DNA of 64,000 nt from Niebla homalea. Taxonomy: Eukaryota > Ascomycota > Lecanoromycetes > Lecanorales > Ramalinaceae. The position numbers and the translations under genes were made by a program. The DNA is taken from positions 186,001-250,000 of the forward strand of contig JAHGAU010000023.1 of NCBI GenBank assembly GCA_019925105.1, in the 5' to 3' direction. Shown here piece by piece: positions 41,292-52,169 of the stretch (its first letter is position 1; every line of letters begins with the position of its first letter). Below the pieces are notes generated by a model, which saw only the letters and a list, made by a program, of their open reading frames with translations, searched no databases and was not told the origin of the DNA.

Positions 41292-42350
41292 TCATTCTGC
41301 GTTGACCCTCAGCACTACGTGCCAGGAGACCTTGTCATCCAACTTGTCGAAAGCTAAAATATGGGATTGGAAACATTCGAACGTGTCCTCTTCCCAACGT
41401 ACAATCATGAATGGATCCATATCCAGCCAGTCGTCCCGAGTGTCGTCCAAGTCTCCATTCCTGTTGAGCCGATCGATTTTGAATTTTGCTTCCAGCGCAT
41501 GGATCTCACCTGTGGAGGGTTTGAACGTGTTGGCTATGTTGGTGATCTCTTCAAAGAGCGACTCGTTTGTTACAGCACCTTCAGGGTCCGTTCGAGGTCT
41601 TGCTGAGCTGAGATGCAGAGGAAAATATGTCTCTGGGTCTTTAAAGATTTTGATACGCAGGTTGGTCGCGTTCTCTTGGCGTAGCGTGAGACACGTAAGC
41701 TCGACTGCTTCCGAATATGGATTCCTGTGAGAAGTATCTTGATTCAATACGTTGTCTGCTGAGCTCAGGGACCTTGGGGGTCTGGCATGAGTGGCATCCT
41801 CCAGCTTGATGCAAAGATCGGGATCTGGAGAGCTTTCCAAAAAGGGCGGGCTGGAGTCACGTTTGTAGGTGAATTGTGCTTTTCTTGATGGACCGTCGGG
41901 ACGTTGAGATGGCGAGGTGTCAGGCCTTGGAGCAGCCTGAGTTCTTTGAAGCTTTGCTTTCTTTGCTTCTCTCTCATTCTTTACGACTGGACCGGCAGAT
42001 CGCGCGACCGGCCCATTAAACAGTGGCCCACAGAACTTATGATCCAGTCCCTGCCATACAAACCAATCCTTGCAACCACCATTGACATCTGTAGTGTCTC
42101 CTCGTTTCCAGTCCTTTGGCAAGGGGCGGACTATAAAGATATGACCTTCAATTCGGATAGTGCCATAGATAAACAGGCCTATTGACGTTGGATAGTTCTT
42201 GTAGTTTACAACTTGAACCTCACCAGTATCCACGAGTTGGACGGTGATGTTTGGTTTCGACCTCCCCGTTCGAACGAAGGGTGGCCTTCGTTCTTTATAG
42301 TAAGATAAACTTTCTTCAAGAAACTGGGCGTTTTCACCTGAATCTGCCAT
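41292..42350 (-). CDS. Hypothetical 352-aa protein, parent of a nearby broken paralogue
   Basis: I do not recognise a characterised family. The N-terminal 125 residues look folded: a MADSGENAQFLEESLSYYKE helix, ITVQLVDTGEVQVVNYKNYP, GHIFIVRPLPKDWKRGDTTD, then NGGCKDWFVWQG. The middle is a basic, Ser/Pro-rich linker with a KKAKLQR-type nuclear-signal-like patch. The C-terminal third (about 225-350) has a second folded region ending DKVSWHVVLRVNAE. It is a single exon with no transmembrane segment. The PLPK-W-RGD-T-GGC-W block reappears, disrupted, at about 48480-48537 on the opposite strand, so the family has at least two copies here. Confidence 0.65.
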   Translation of the reverse strand: MADSGENAQFLEESLSYYKERRPPFVRTGRSKPNITVQLVDTGEVQVVNYKNYPTSIGLFIYGTIRIEGHIFIVRPLPKDWKRGDTTDVNGGCKDWFVWQGLDHKFCGPLFNGPVARSAGPVVKNEREAKKAKLQRTQAAPRPDTSPSQRPDGPSRKAQFTYKRDSSPPFLESSPDPDLCIKLEDATHARPPRSLSSADNVLNQDTSHRNPYSEAVELTCLTLRQENATNLRIKIFKDPETYFPLHLSSARPRTDPEGAVTNESLFEEITNIANTFKPSTGEIHALEAKFKIDRLNRNGDLDDTRDDWLDMDPFMIVRWEEDTFECFQSHILAFDKLDDKVSWHVVLRVNAE

Positions 42351-42993
42351 TCAGCCTAATGTCCTCCGGACTAGGTTGTGCCAGTAAGAGAAAAACCGAA
42401 CTATATGTTAAGGGCAGTGAGACGAACGGAGCAAGGATGGAGACACGCGTATTAGAGGGCCGCATATGCGAGATTGTCGGCTAAGCGGATACTCAGGGGT
42501 TATGTGGGGATTCAGAGATTTATATGGGCCAGCTTACCCTAATCCCTGAGTCCTTGATCGTATCACTGAGGACCTGCTTGGATAATGGACTTTGTCAAAT
42601 TTGCCCACCTACCCTCTTTTCGAGTATTCGTGTATATGTCTCTACCTTGGACAGCCCCAGGACGTCGTAGCCGGGCTACGCTGGTAGGGACCTCGACGGC
42701 GAGGTACCTTGTAGCTCAGGGCCTGAGCGAGCAGAAATGCACGTAGCATGGATCGTGAAATTCACTGGAATCCTTGGCGCCTAGCTGATTCCCTGTTTTC
42801 TGCATAGACGTTGACCTCGTACTTTGAGCCTTTCCGAAGCACGTAAAAGGTACATTACTGAATGTCAACCTTGAACCTTGCATTAAACATTTTGTCGGTG
42901 TCAAGGATGACTGATAACACACAGTGAATGCACGATGGCCCTCCTGTATTCCGTACCCAAGTTGAGAGACAATATGACGGGGCTTGATCATGA
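42351..42993. other. Intergenic spacer with palindromes
   Basis: No supported gene. It contains the promoter of the 352-aa gene and a compact run of three palindromes, listed separately. Confidence 0.5.
42666..42728. repeat. Three consecutive short palindromes
   Basis: CGTAGCC-G-GGCTACG (42666-42680), ACCTCG-ACGG-CGAGGT (42690-42705) and GCTCAGG-G-CCTGAGC (42714-42728) follow each other within 63 bp. All arms are perfect. The middle one could fold as a hairpin; the outer two are near-perfect odd palindromes suited to dimeric protein binding. Confidence 0.65.
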
Positions 42994-43191
42994 CTATTGC
43001 GCAACAGGAACTGCATGAGCAGGTTTCCTCTCATGAGTATATTTTGAATTGTCAATCACAGTATTGATAAGAGGAATCAAGTGCTGAAAGTCATGTTCTG
43101 ATAAACCACCTGAAGGCTTGGTCAAGATCTGCTGAAGGAATGATTCGAAGTACGAAGAAGAGCCAGGTTCACTGCTAGTATTGAAGTTCAA
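42994..43191 (-). CDS. Small hypothetical protein
   Basis: Unrecognised 65-aa frame: MNFNTSSEPGSSSYFESFLQ, then a predicted helical segment containing GGLSEHDFQHLIPLINTVID and a basic tail. The composition is protein-like. A further frame lies just 3' at 42716-42991, so this could be one exon of a larger gene. Weak support. Confidence 0.28.
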   Translation of the reverse strand: MNFNTSSEPGSSSYFESFLQQILTKPSGGLSEHDFQHLIPLINTVIDNSKYTHERKPAHAVPVAQ

Positions 43192-43635
43192 CCTTCCGAA
43201 GGTAGATTACAGAAAGGACCAGGCCTTGGACAAGCACTGTCTGCCCGCCAACTCGGTGAGTGGAAGGAGAAGGAGCCAAGCTGCCAGCGTTTGACAGGCT
43301 CTGGATCATTATTCAAACTTCCCGGGTGGTCTCGTTCATAAGTCGGTAACCGAAGAACAGATAATCGTCGACGTGTTCAATGTGAGTCGAAGTAAGTAGA
43401 GGTGATACCAAGACGTCGGTGCTTCATTCTCTACTCTCAGCCGTATTTCACGGCTGTTGGTTTTACCGGATAAAATTCAGATTATCAACGGAAGAGCATG
43501 CTTGATGCTTGCTATTTGTGGCCTTTCAATCAAGTTTGACGGCAGCATGGATGGATTCCCGGACGGGTCCCTTGGATGATGGTGATGACTCGGAGAATCA
43601 AAGACAAAGAGGCAGTGGCGATAAACACACAGATT
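43192..43635. other. Intergenic spacer
   Basis: Lies 3' of the Tsc10 gene and upstream of the small hypothetical frame. I see no gene. Confidence 0.5.
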
Positions 43636-44838
43636 TCACTTGTTTTCAGCATTTAGACTCCCACTTTTCTTTCCTAATCTTTTCTGTTTCCCCCAAGCCC
43701 TCACCTTGCCGTCCATTTCTCTCCTGACGAAGGCTAGTATCACTGTCGTCGCCCAGCTCATCATCCAATCTACTATACCGTATCCACTCCGCTTACTTCC
43801 CCCCAAGGAACCACTCTTCATTGCCTTACCCAGCCTCCCACTCACAGTGATCAACTCGTCCCCCTGCTCCAACCTTTGGATCGTTGCTGCGGCTACCTGC
43901 TCCGGCGTCTGTCCATCCTCGCCTTCTTCAAGCTGTTTTGTGATTTCCGGCTTCAATACGTTCTCCGTATCCAGACCGGGCCCAAATATCGTACCAGGAA
44001 AGATGCAGTGCGAGCGCATGGGGCTGTCGTCCTCATAGAGCAGGAATTCCTGACTCAAGGTCTCACTCAGGGCCCGCAGAGCGCATTTCGCTGTGGTGTA
44101 TGGAAGGTAGCCAGTGAACGGCAGGAAGGCAACTAAAGATGACGTGAAGACGAGGTGTCTCGGCTCAGGGGTTGCTGATGATTTGGGAGAGATTGGAGGA
44201 TGCGCGAGCCAGGCCTTTGCGGCGGCCTGCGCAGTGTAGACGGCGGAGAAGTAGTTGGTACCCATTTGCTCCTGGAAGACGGCTGGATCGAGGTCGACGA
44301 AGAAGCCCAGCTGTGCGGCCCCCGCGCAGCAGATGACGGAATCTGGGGGAGAGCCGTTGTTCCATGTGGTGGCTTGGTCTATGGCAGACGCAGCGGAGCG
44401 AGGGTTGGAGAGGTCCGCGGAGATGAAGTAGAAGCGCTGTGTGGAGGGATCGCGAGCAATTTTCTAGACACGACGAGAGTAAGAGGATGTCGTCAAGGAA
44501 GTAGAGAGTGTGGGAAAAGGAGGCCATGGATGTGCCGAACCTTGATGTCTTCCAATGCGGATTCGAGTTTTTGTACATTGCGGGCGACGATGACCACATT
44601 GGCGCCTTTTCCGGCTAGAAGCTGGGCGATGCCTTTGCCCATTCCCTGAGAGCCGCCAGTGACCAGAACGGTCTGTACGAGGGTCAATTGGTCGTTCATC
44701 GCTGCAAAGAGGGGATCTGCTCACTCGGCCTTCCACGGGGAAGTGATTCTTGCTCTTGAAGGCACCCATCTTGTCAAAATAGAGTATTGTTACAAGGATG
44801 CAGAGCAATATAGAGGCCCAGATGAATCCAATGGCCAT
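43636..44838 (-). CDS. tsc10: 3-ketodihydrosphingosine reductase (Tsc10/Ksr1)
   Basis: NADPH-dependent reduction of 3-ketosphinganine to sphinganine, the second step of sphingolipid synthesis, at the ER membrane. Exons 44725-44838, 44541-44672 and 43636-44463 join in phase 0 to give 357 aa. The first exon encodes an N-terminal membrane anchor (FIWASILLCILVTILYF). The Rossmann core opens with TVLVTGGSQGMGKGIAQLLA, then NVVIVARN. Short-chain dehydrogenase catalytic residues are visible: Ser in FTSSLVAF and YxxxK in YLPYTTAK. A C-terminal hydrophobic stretch (VDWMMSWATTVILAFVRRE) is also typical. The second intron starts GTTCGG, a slightly weak donor, but both phase and family alignment require it. 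It is head to head with the Sas10 gene, 179 bp between start codons. Confidence 0.9.
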
Positions 44839-45017
44839 CTGATCCGTCCAATTGCACGCTTCAAGTGAGATAACGAGTGAGGCCGTCAGCCACGACGGGC
44901 ATTTGGATTTTAGGAAATGAGCCTCGGAAAAACTTCGGCGCCTAAGCTCCGCACTTTTTCTTTGGCGGCGGGCAGCGATTGTTCGTTTCTCATCATTCAA
45001 GAGCAAAGAAGCCAAAT
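44839..45017. promoter_or_regulatory. Bidirectional promoter between tsc10 and sas10
   Basis: Only 179 bp separate the two start codons, so both housekeeping genes must share this region. No TATA box is obvious in either direction, fitting constitutive promoters. Upstream frames of both genes run into it, so start codons are chosen by family alignment. Confidence 0.6.
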
Positions 45018-47121
45018 ATGGCTAAGAAGAGGAGAACAAATGGACGACCTTTTGGTCGTGATATTACGAATGGGTCCAGGGAAGGTGAAAGCAGCAAGTT
45101 GACCATCAACACGTTTGAGGATGTGGCGGACTCGGAAGATGAATTCCACATCAATCGAGACAAGATCCTGTTGGAAGAGGGACCCGCCCAGAAGAGGCAG
45201 CGCAAAGCTCTCGAGCAAGGTATGAAGAAGTCTCCAGCGTAGCCTTGGGCATGGCTGAAATTGAGGCTCAGAAATATATCAAGAGCCGTCCGATGAAGAA
45301 GTCTTGCCTGTGAGCGAAGAAGAAGCAAGTGACTCTGAAGATGGCTATGAAGATGCCGAGGAAGAATATGAGACCCTGCCCCAATCAACGGGATCAAAGA
45401 AATTTGGGAAGCCCTTCAAAGCTTCAGACTCCGAAGCAGAACAATTTGACAGTGACATCGACGAAGGTGGCTTGGAGGGATGGGGCAGCTCAAGAAAAGA
45501 TTACTACAATGCAGACACCATCGAGACTGAGAAGGATGCCTTGGAGGAAGAAGCGGAGGCTCGACGGCTACAGCGAAAACAATTGGAGGCTATGACTGAG
45601 GCAGACTTTGGGTTCGATGCAGTCGACTGGCGAGATTCCGGAAAAGGTGACGAGGATCAAGACCAGGACAAGAGTGGCAATGTGATTGAGGAGGTTCTTC
45701 CTAAAGTCCAAATAACCGATTCAATGTCACCGGAAGAGAAGGGTGGCATCTTGCGTACACGATATCCAGAGTTCGAACCGTTGGCTCAGGAATATGTAGA
45801 ACTACAGGAGCCTCACAAGGAACTTCAAAGTCTCGCTGAGAAGACCGAGCAGGCTCTATCATCACAAGACAGCAGCAGGAAATCTACAAACAACGCTTCC
45901 GCTATACCGCCTGCTTCTCTAAAATACCGTACCCTGAGCGCCTACCTTGCTTCCCTGTCCATGTATTTTGCACTACTCACCTCGACATCAAGAACTTCAC
46001 CTAGCAGCGTCGCCTTACCTCCAGAACAGCTGCGAGAACACCCGATCATGGACACTCTCTTACAATGTCGGAATCTCTGGTTGCGAATCAAGGACTTGGA
46101 CATTCCTGAGCCAATCACAGTCATTGTTGAATCCACCAATGGGGTGTCAGATACCACAATGGAAATGAATGACTCTCTTGATAACAAGCTTAAAGAACCA
46201 GAGAAGCGGCCGAAGCCTCGAAAGTCTCGATCAGAGCGCTCTGCAGCAAAAGCCGCCAAAGCTCATCAGGCTGAGGCCGAAGCTCTCCGTCAGGCCCGAA
46301 TAGCCGAGACAGAAGCATCTCTTGCCAATCTTTCCTCTCTCACAAGCAGGCCTTCGAATCTAACATCAATCTCACAAAGCGTGTCCCACCGCCATGACGA
46401 CTCCGACTCGTCCGATCTGGGCGACCCAACCACGCTCACCCCCAATGAAGCTGCCGAGAAGGCCAAACGCAAGAAATCCCTCCGTTTCTACACCTCTCAA
46501 ATCGCCCAGAAGTCTAACAAGCGCGGCGCGGCTGGTCGCGACGCTGGTGGAGATGCCGATCTGCCCTACCGCGAGCGGTTGAAAGACCGCCAGGCTCGAC
46601 TGAATGCAGAAGCCGAGAAACGCGGGCGGAAGGCTCCCGGTAGGGACGCCGGAGAGGAGTTGAGCGGTGGGGAGAGCGATGAGGGGGACCGTGCTGCAGC
46701 GAGGGAATTGCGGGGTGAAGGGACTAACGAGAAATCTGGGGGTGGAGACGGTGAGGAAGAGGATTACTACCAACTCATCGCCTCTCGCGCCTCGAAGAAG
46801 AAAGCGGACAAAGCCGCCCTTGCAGCACTGCACGCCAAGGCCGCTGCTGAAGGTGGTGTTGTGCGCATCCTAGACAATGGAACGGTCGGTGAGGGCGGGA
46901 AGCGGGCGATCGGTCATACGATCGAGAAGAACAAGGGATTAACGCCCCGGAGGAAGAAAGACGTCCGGAACCCAAGGGTGAAGAAGCGGAAGAAGTACGA
47001 TGAAAAGATGAAGAAGCTATCGAGCACGCGGCCGGTGTACAAGGGTGGAGAAGGTAGAGGAGGGTATGGTGGGGAGTTGACAGGTATTCGGAAGGGATTG
47101 GTTAAGGGGGTGAGGTTGTAA
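45018..47121 (+). CDS. sas10: Sas10/Utp3 small-subunit processome protein
   Basis: Nucleolar component of the U3 small-subunit processome, needed for early 18S rRNA processing. Exons 45018-45219 and 45272-47121 join across a 52-nt intron (GAGCAAG|GTATGA ... GGCTCAG|AAATAT) to give 683 aa. The order of regions is typical: basic start MAKKRRTNGRPFG; an acidic N-terminal stretch (EEEASDSEDGYEDAEEEYET); a helical Sas10/Utp3/C1D-type domain around residues 245-350 (SLKYRTLSAYLASLSMYFAL); a charged linker; and the diagnostic C-terminal Sas10 domain (GLTPRRKKDVRNPRVKKRKK ... STRPVYKGG ... GELTGIRKGLVKGVRL). The N-terminus chosen is the ATG at 45018, 39 bases into a longer open frame. Confidence 0.92.
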
Positions 47122-47683
47122 GTCTGATCATGTTTTCGTCCTTATCAGGAAATCGTCACAAAATTTGTATAAGTACATGTCGACGTCATCGGCAGGGCTT
47201 TCATACACCGATCTATTCGGAAATATTTTAAGAGCCCAAGTAGGCATCGATGTTTTTACAAAGCTCCCAATCTAGGTGCAAAGTCAAACAAGGTTAGAAA
47301 GCGTGAAGCGTGGCCCAACAAAGGGGCTAATGCCCAACCACCACCGACTCCCACAATGTTAAGTATAGCGCCAATCCCGCATGTGGGCAGCGTGAATTTA
47401 TATCTTGACACAACCATCGCTGTCATTTCAACGGCCCTTTCTACATTGTCCCGTCAATCTCACCCTGGTCCAGCATCCATCCCAATCAACCTTCTCCATC
47501 AGAACGCGCCTCCACCATCCCGCCAACCACCCCCAACATCATCAACCACACAATCCCCATTCCACAACGGTCCCACCGCATCCGCCGCCTCCGCCTGCAA
47601 CCACAAGCTCGCATCCCCGTTGCCCAATCACACCCCTCACGATCCACCAGCCTCCTCTACCTCGGGCCGCCAAGGAGCGACAA
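47122..47683. other. Intergenic spacer
   Basis: 3' flank of the Sas10 gene. Open frames here are Pro/Ser/His-rich and overlapping; none is convincing before the ATG at 47684. Confidence 0.5.
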
Positions 47684-47932
47684 ATGGGTACAACATCAGT
47701 GCTCATCCTAACCCTAACTCTCCTGTTCCTGCTATTCCTCCTCTTCCTGGCAGGGATGCGGCTATGGCTGCTCCGACGGCGCGAGACCGCGATAACGGCA
47801 GCGTTGCGACGGAAACGGTCGACGTTTGTGGAGGTGGAGAGGGGGCCCACGGGGGAGGAAAGCGAGGGTGATGGGTCAGTGTTGTCGCAGGAGGGAGTGG
47901 GGAGTGGGAGGGGGAGGGGGGGGGTGAGATGA
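47684..47932 (+). CDS. Small single-pass membrane protein
   Basis: 82 aa from the ATG at 47684. It starts with a strongly hydrophobic helix (LTLLFLLFLLFLAGMRLWLL), followed at once by basic RRRETAITAALRRKR, then an acidic, Gly/Ser-rich tail. That is the layout of a tail-out, single-pass membrane protein. No family recognised. The frame extends further upstream, but that part is low-complexity Pro/His-rich and probably non-coding. Confidence 0.4.
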   Translation: MGTTSVLILTLTLLFLLFLLFLAGMRLWLLRRRETAITAALRRKRSTFVEVERGPTGEESEGDGSVLSQEGVGSGRGRGGVR

Positions 47933-48239
47933 TGATGGATCGATGGATCGAGTGCCTCGTAGGAGGCCAATCGGACAGCCCTGGCAGAGATGGTTGGTTG
48001 AGAGAGACTAGGTAGTTCCGCCGCTTCTTTTCTTCTTGGATAGATATCTGAAAGACTTGTTCAACTCCAATGTACTACTGCCATCGCCGCTTCCTTCTGA
48101 CGGCGGTGGGTTCCTGAACCTCGCTCGTTCTGGAGATGAGCAGTTGCAACGGTGCTTCGTTTGTAAAATTGATCTGTGGCATATCTCCTGAACAGTCGCT
48201 TGAGAGGGTGCGGTAGGCAAAAAACTACTCACCAGAACC

Positions 48240-48640
48240 ATGGCGAACGCGAATGGACATGGGGAACATTTGCGGGAGAGAGTCGCGATCAAGTCCCTCT
48301 CTTCACACGAAGGGAACATCAGGAAGTAAGAAGAAGATCACTGTCCTCGCTGAAGGAATGGACGAACCCCTTATCAATCAAGTACCCAAAAAAAAACATT
48401 CCCATCTGGCGACCATCACGATTCACACCATCACGCTACCCTTCGACTTGGTGGCCTTACCCACATCCGTCATGCCATTACCCAAGGGATGGGAACGAGG
48501 GGATCCTACGAATAGCCATGGTGGCTGTCGATGGTGATTCACATGACAAGGCAGGCCCACACGCGCAATTCATTGAAGCACGATTCTCTGGACCAGTGGC
48601 CCCAGTCCATGCCTGCTCCACCACCGCAGAGATCCGGTAC
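48240..48640 (+). pseudogene. Frame-disrupted paralogue of the 352-aa gene
   Basis: Reads as a damaged copy of the gene at 41292-42350, on the opposite strand. Frame 1 from the ATG at 48240 gives MANANGHGEHLRER (parent: MADSGENAQFLEE) and stops at about 48327. The next frame continues with KKITVLAEG (parent: NITVQLVDTG) and reaches VMPLPKGWERGDPTNSHGGC (parent: RPLPKDWKRGDTTD, then NGGCKDW) before a TGA at 48537. A third frame then gives ARFSGPVAPVHA (parent: LFNGPVARSAGPV). At DNA level the PLPK...GGC block is roughly three-quarters identical to the parent. The first break contains a GTAAGA donor-like site, so a spliced functional gene is not excluded, but no acceptor that rescues all blocks was found. 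Confidence 0.5.
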
Positions 48641-50333
48641 CTAGGATGGCAGCCCGGCCCCCCCTCGTGTGACAGTGATGAAAATCCCCTGCTGGCATCA
48701 TTTATCGTTCCTTGTAGGTCATCGCCATTGCCCTTGGTAAAAGCCGGACTCAAACTCTTCGCCACCGACGACTTATGGGACGATTGATTCATTCATCCAC
48801 GGGCTCAACCCGTTCATCATGGAAACTAGACCGGGAAAAAGCCAGATCGTGTGGATGGATGGACGACGAGTCACCTACCTACATACATACAAGAAGACCT
48901 GGGAAGGCGGACTGTTTGTTGTTGTCGTCAAACCTCCCTGCCGTTGTTTGTTGCCCCGGACATACTGTGACGAGACCTACGAGCCAGATAGACGCTGTAT
49001 CAGATCTTTTTCGCTTGACTGGTCCATCCCGCTGCAACGTCTCCACACGGGAAGAAGAAGAATAGTCCGGCCATCTGTGATGCGTGTCCGCCTGTCGGAG
49101 GTAGCAAGCGCTCACCGGCGCCAAATGAAGTTGGAGCGCTGCAAGGCTCTCCAACCATCGCAGTGAGCCACAGATCTCTCTTTCCGAGGAGGAAGGTCAA
49201 TGGAACCCACCGGCTGCGGCGCAGGGGGGAGCAGTAACATCCAGCAGCTGTAAGTCTTGTCTTGGTTCAACAAGAGGGCTGATCACGAAGGTGATGCCGG
49301 TTATCCCGGCGATGCTACAGCAATCGCGTGGCATACCACTGGATAATTCGGTCCGGAAGGGGGAGAGTCCTGGATTCTTATCACTACCTACTTCAAGGAT
49401 TTTGTTGAGCAGCAACATGGTTGCGGGGGGCTGGCATTCTGTCTTTGTCACTCATGTCTCATCATGATGCATTTCTCTGTCATTGGTCAACATCGATGAG
49501 ATACCTAGGTAAGCTTAGACCCGGAGGCTCTGGGCTTATGGTATATCCTGCGTAGGATAGTTCAGAGAAGGAGTCGTGGCAATGGTCACTGCTGTATGGC
49601 AGTCTACCAGCGGGTAAACGAGGGCGGGAGGGGCGTAAGGCGATTATTTACGACTTATTCGAAAACCTAGATGCTCTGCTCTGTGCATGCTGTGCATAAG
49701 ATAAATCAAACAGCTACATATTTATACCCATAATTAGTCAGCTGAGCTACAAGATCTTTTCCATTTTCCCATTCATCCAATATGGAAGTCACTATACCTA
49801 TACACCATCCATAACATTCACGCTAGGCAGGTCATCCCAAGCCCGCCAAGCAGCACAGTCATCCTACGGATAGTGCCTCCAAACCTGGTAGGATAGTTGA
49901 AAATGAGAGTAGCAAGAAAGGGAAGTGGAACCCGGAAGAGCCGAGATCCCCATTTGGCTGACACTCATAGATATATTACCCCACAGGAGACCGTGGTTGC
50001 CCTTGTGGTGAGGTATGTGGGCCATGGCATGAGAGATACTTTCGATGACATGCAATATCTACTGTGGAAGGACATAAACAATACACTACAGTATGAAGGA
50101 GGGTTGGATAATAATTCGGCTCTTCGTGCTGCGGGGTATCGTGCTTAATAACTTCCCCATGTGATCGATTCAATTACTGGGGCAGGCGTAGCGCCCGCAT
50201 TTTCGTGGTGGGGTGCAATGTCTAGACATCGCTCCTTCTCGCCTTCCTACTTCAGCAGACCAACGTTGTGGACCAGGCTTACTCTGACAGGAATTGCGTA
50301 ACTCAAACCTAGCTGGGAACGTTATCCAAAACC
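48641..50333. other. Gene-free spacer, 1.7 kb
   Basis: No supported gene; overlapping short frames only. It contains the P450 promoter near the right end. Confidence 0.5.
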
Positions 50334-52165
50334 ATGACTCTTGTAGATGTGTTCAAAATAATGGCGGAAGCCGGGCTTGGACTGACGTCGTTTGGGCTCC
50401 TGGCCTTCTTCGGCACGCTGTACGCTTCTTACCTTTGGCTGCTCCCCCAACCCCTCCCGGGAATCCCATACGATGCAAAATCCGCCCGGAAGCTGCTGGG
50501 TGATGTTCCGGACTTGGTTCGCGAGGTCGGCGTCACGAAGGAGCTGAACGTGTGGTTGGTCAGGCAGGTGAACAAGTTCCAGGCGCCGTTGTGCCAGGTA
50601 TTCGTCCAACCCTTTTCTAAACCCTGGATCCTGCTTGCCGATGCGGTCGAGGCCCAAGATATAATGATGCGACGGCCCGAGTTTGACAGGTCAGACCTCA
50701 TCACTGATGGCCTTAGTCCGATGGACGCTTCTCACCTCCGGGTGAAGACAGGCCAAACCTGGAAGACGGCCCGAGGGTGGTTACAGGATCTCATGAAGCC
50801 GAGCTTTCTCAACAACATAGTTGGCCCGGCTATGTACGAGAACTCGACCCATCTCGTGGACTTCTGGGAGATCAAGGCTCGTCTGGCCAACGACCGGCCA
50901 TTTGATGTCAACGAGGACCTGGACCACGGCGCCCTTGACGGTATGCTGTCCTTTATGTTTGACCGGCACTTCGAGCACACTGCTCTCGGCCCGCAGATCC
51001 AGGCAGTATCCCAGCTGGACCCTTTAAGCGTTGAGCTTGGCCCTGACGGCGAGGCGAGGTTTCCCGCGGCGCCACTCCACGAGTTTATCGCCGCGCTTTA
51101 CGAGACGGTTGACGCCATCGAAAAAGTGACCAAGTCCATATTGCCTAGGCTCGCAATGTGGTGGATCCGCCAGACACCCAGGTATAGCAAAGTGACAGCC
51201 GTGAAGAGGCGAGTCGTCAAGGACCAAGTTCAGGGCGCCTACAGGAGGCTCCAGGCCACGGGTGAGACCAAAACGGCGATCGAGCACATGTTAACGCGCG
51301 AAAAGAAAGCCGCCGAAAAGCAGGGCCGGAAAGCGGACCTTGAGAGTCAGATCATGATAGACGAGGTGAGATTGATGGTCTTCCAAACCGCACCTATTGT
51401 GCTATGCTCGCTTTACGGTCTGCTGAAATGGGAGACGGGTGTAATCAGATCGCGGGTCAACTCATAGCTGGTCTGCATACAACAAGCACAACCATAGCTT
51501 GGACATTCATCTACCTTACCCGACTCCTGAATATCCAAGCCAAGCTGAGGCACGCACTGCACATCGCCTATGCCACAGCGCATGCGGAAGGGCGGGCCCC
51601 TACGCTGGCCGAAATCACCAAGACTCAGGTGCTCTACCTCGAGGCCGTGCTCGCCGAGGTGCTGCGGCTGCACGCATCGATCGTGCCGCGGCAGGCCACC
51701 CGCGACACCCAGGTTTTCGGCCACCGGATCCCCAAGGGCACCAATGTGCTCCTGATCCCCAACGGGCCCAGCTTCCTCGCGCCTTCCTTCGACGTCGACC
51801 CCGCTCGGCGCAGCGCGAGCGCCAAGACGGAGAACCACTGGGATGAGACGCGCGCCATGGACGCTTTCGACCCGGAGCGCTGGCTCGTGCGCAAGGAGGG
51901 GGCGTCGGCGGACGACGAGGTCGGGTTCGAGTTCGACGCTAACGCGGCGCCGCTGATGGCCTTCGGCATGGGACCGCGCAGCTGTTGGGGTCGCCGGCTG
52001 GCGTATCTAGAGCTGCGCATGGTGACGACCCGGGTGGTCTGGGACTTTGATCTGCTGGAGGTGTCGCCAGCACTGGCCCATCCCAAGGCCAGCTATGGCA
52101 TCGTCCACAGGGCAGATCAGTGCTGGTTGAGGCTGAAGAGCAGGAGGGATGGTCGCAACGTTTAA
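50334..52165 (+). CDS. Cytochrome P450 monooxygenase
   Basis: ER-anchored heme monooxygenase of 582 aa. Exons 50334-51365 and 51449-52165 join in phase 0 (GAC GAG|GTGAGA ... AATCAG|ATC GCG). An N-terminal hydrophobic anchor (GLTSFGLLAFFGTLYASYLW) precedes a Pro-rich hinge (LLPQPLPGIP). The I-helix reads LIAGLHTTSTT, so the usual acidic residue before the conserved Thr is His. The K-helix ExxR is in AEVLRLHA. The heme loop FGMGPRSCWGRRLA contains Cys523, matching FxxGxRxCxG. The reading frame is fully intact. It lies about 780 bp upstream of a broken reducing-PKS fragment on the same strand, so it may be the surviving tailoring enzyme of a lost secondary-metabolite locus. Substrate unknown. 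Confidence 0.9.
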
Positions 52166-52169
52166 GCTT

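Noticed and set aside
42713..42790. tRNA-like A-box (TAGCTCAGGG)
   Set aside because: No B-box (GGTTCRANYCC) follows at the right distance and the arms do not form a cloverleaf. The match is part of a palindrome.
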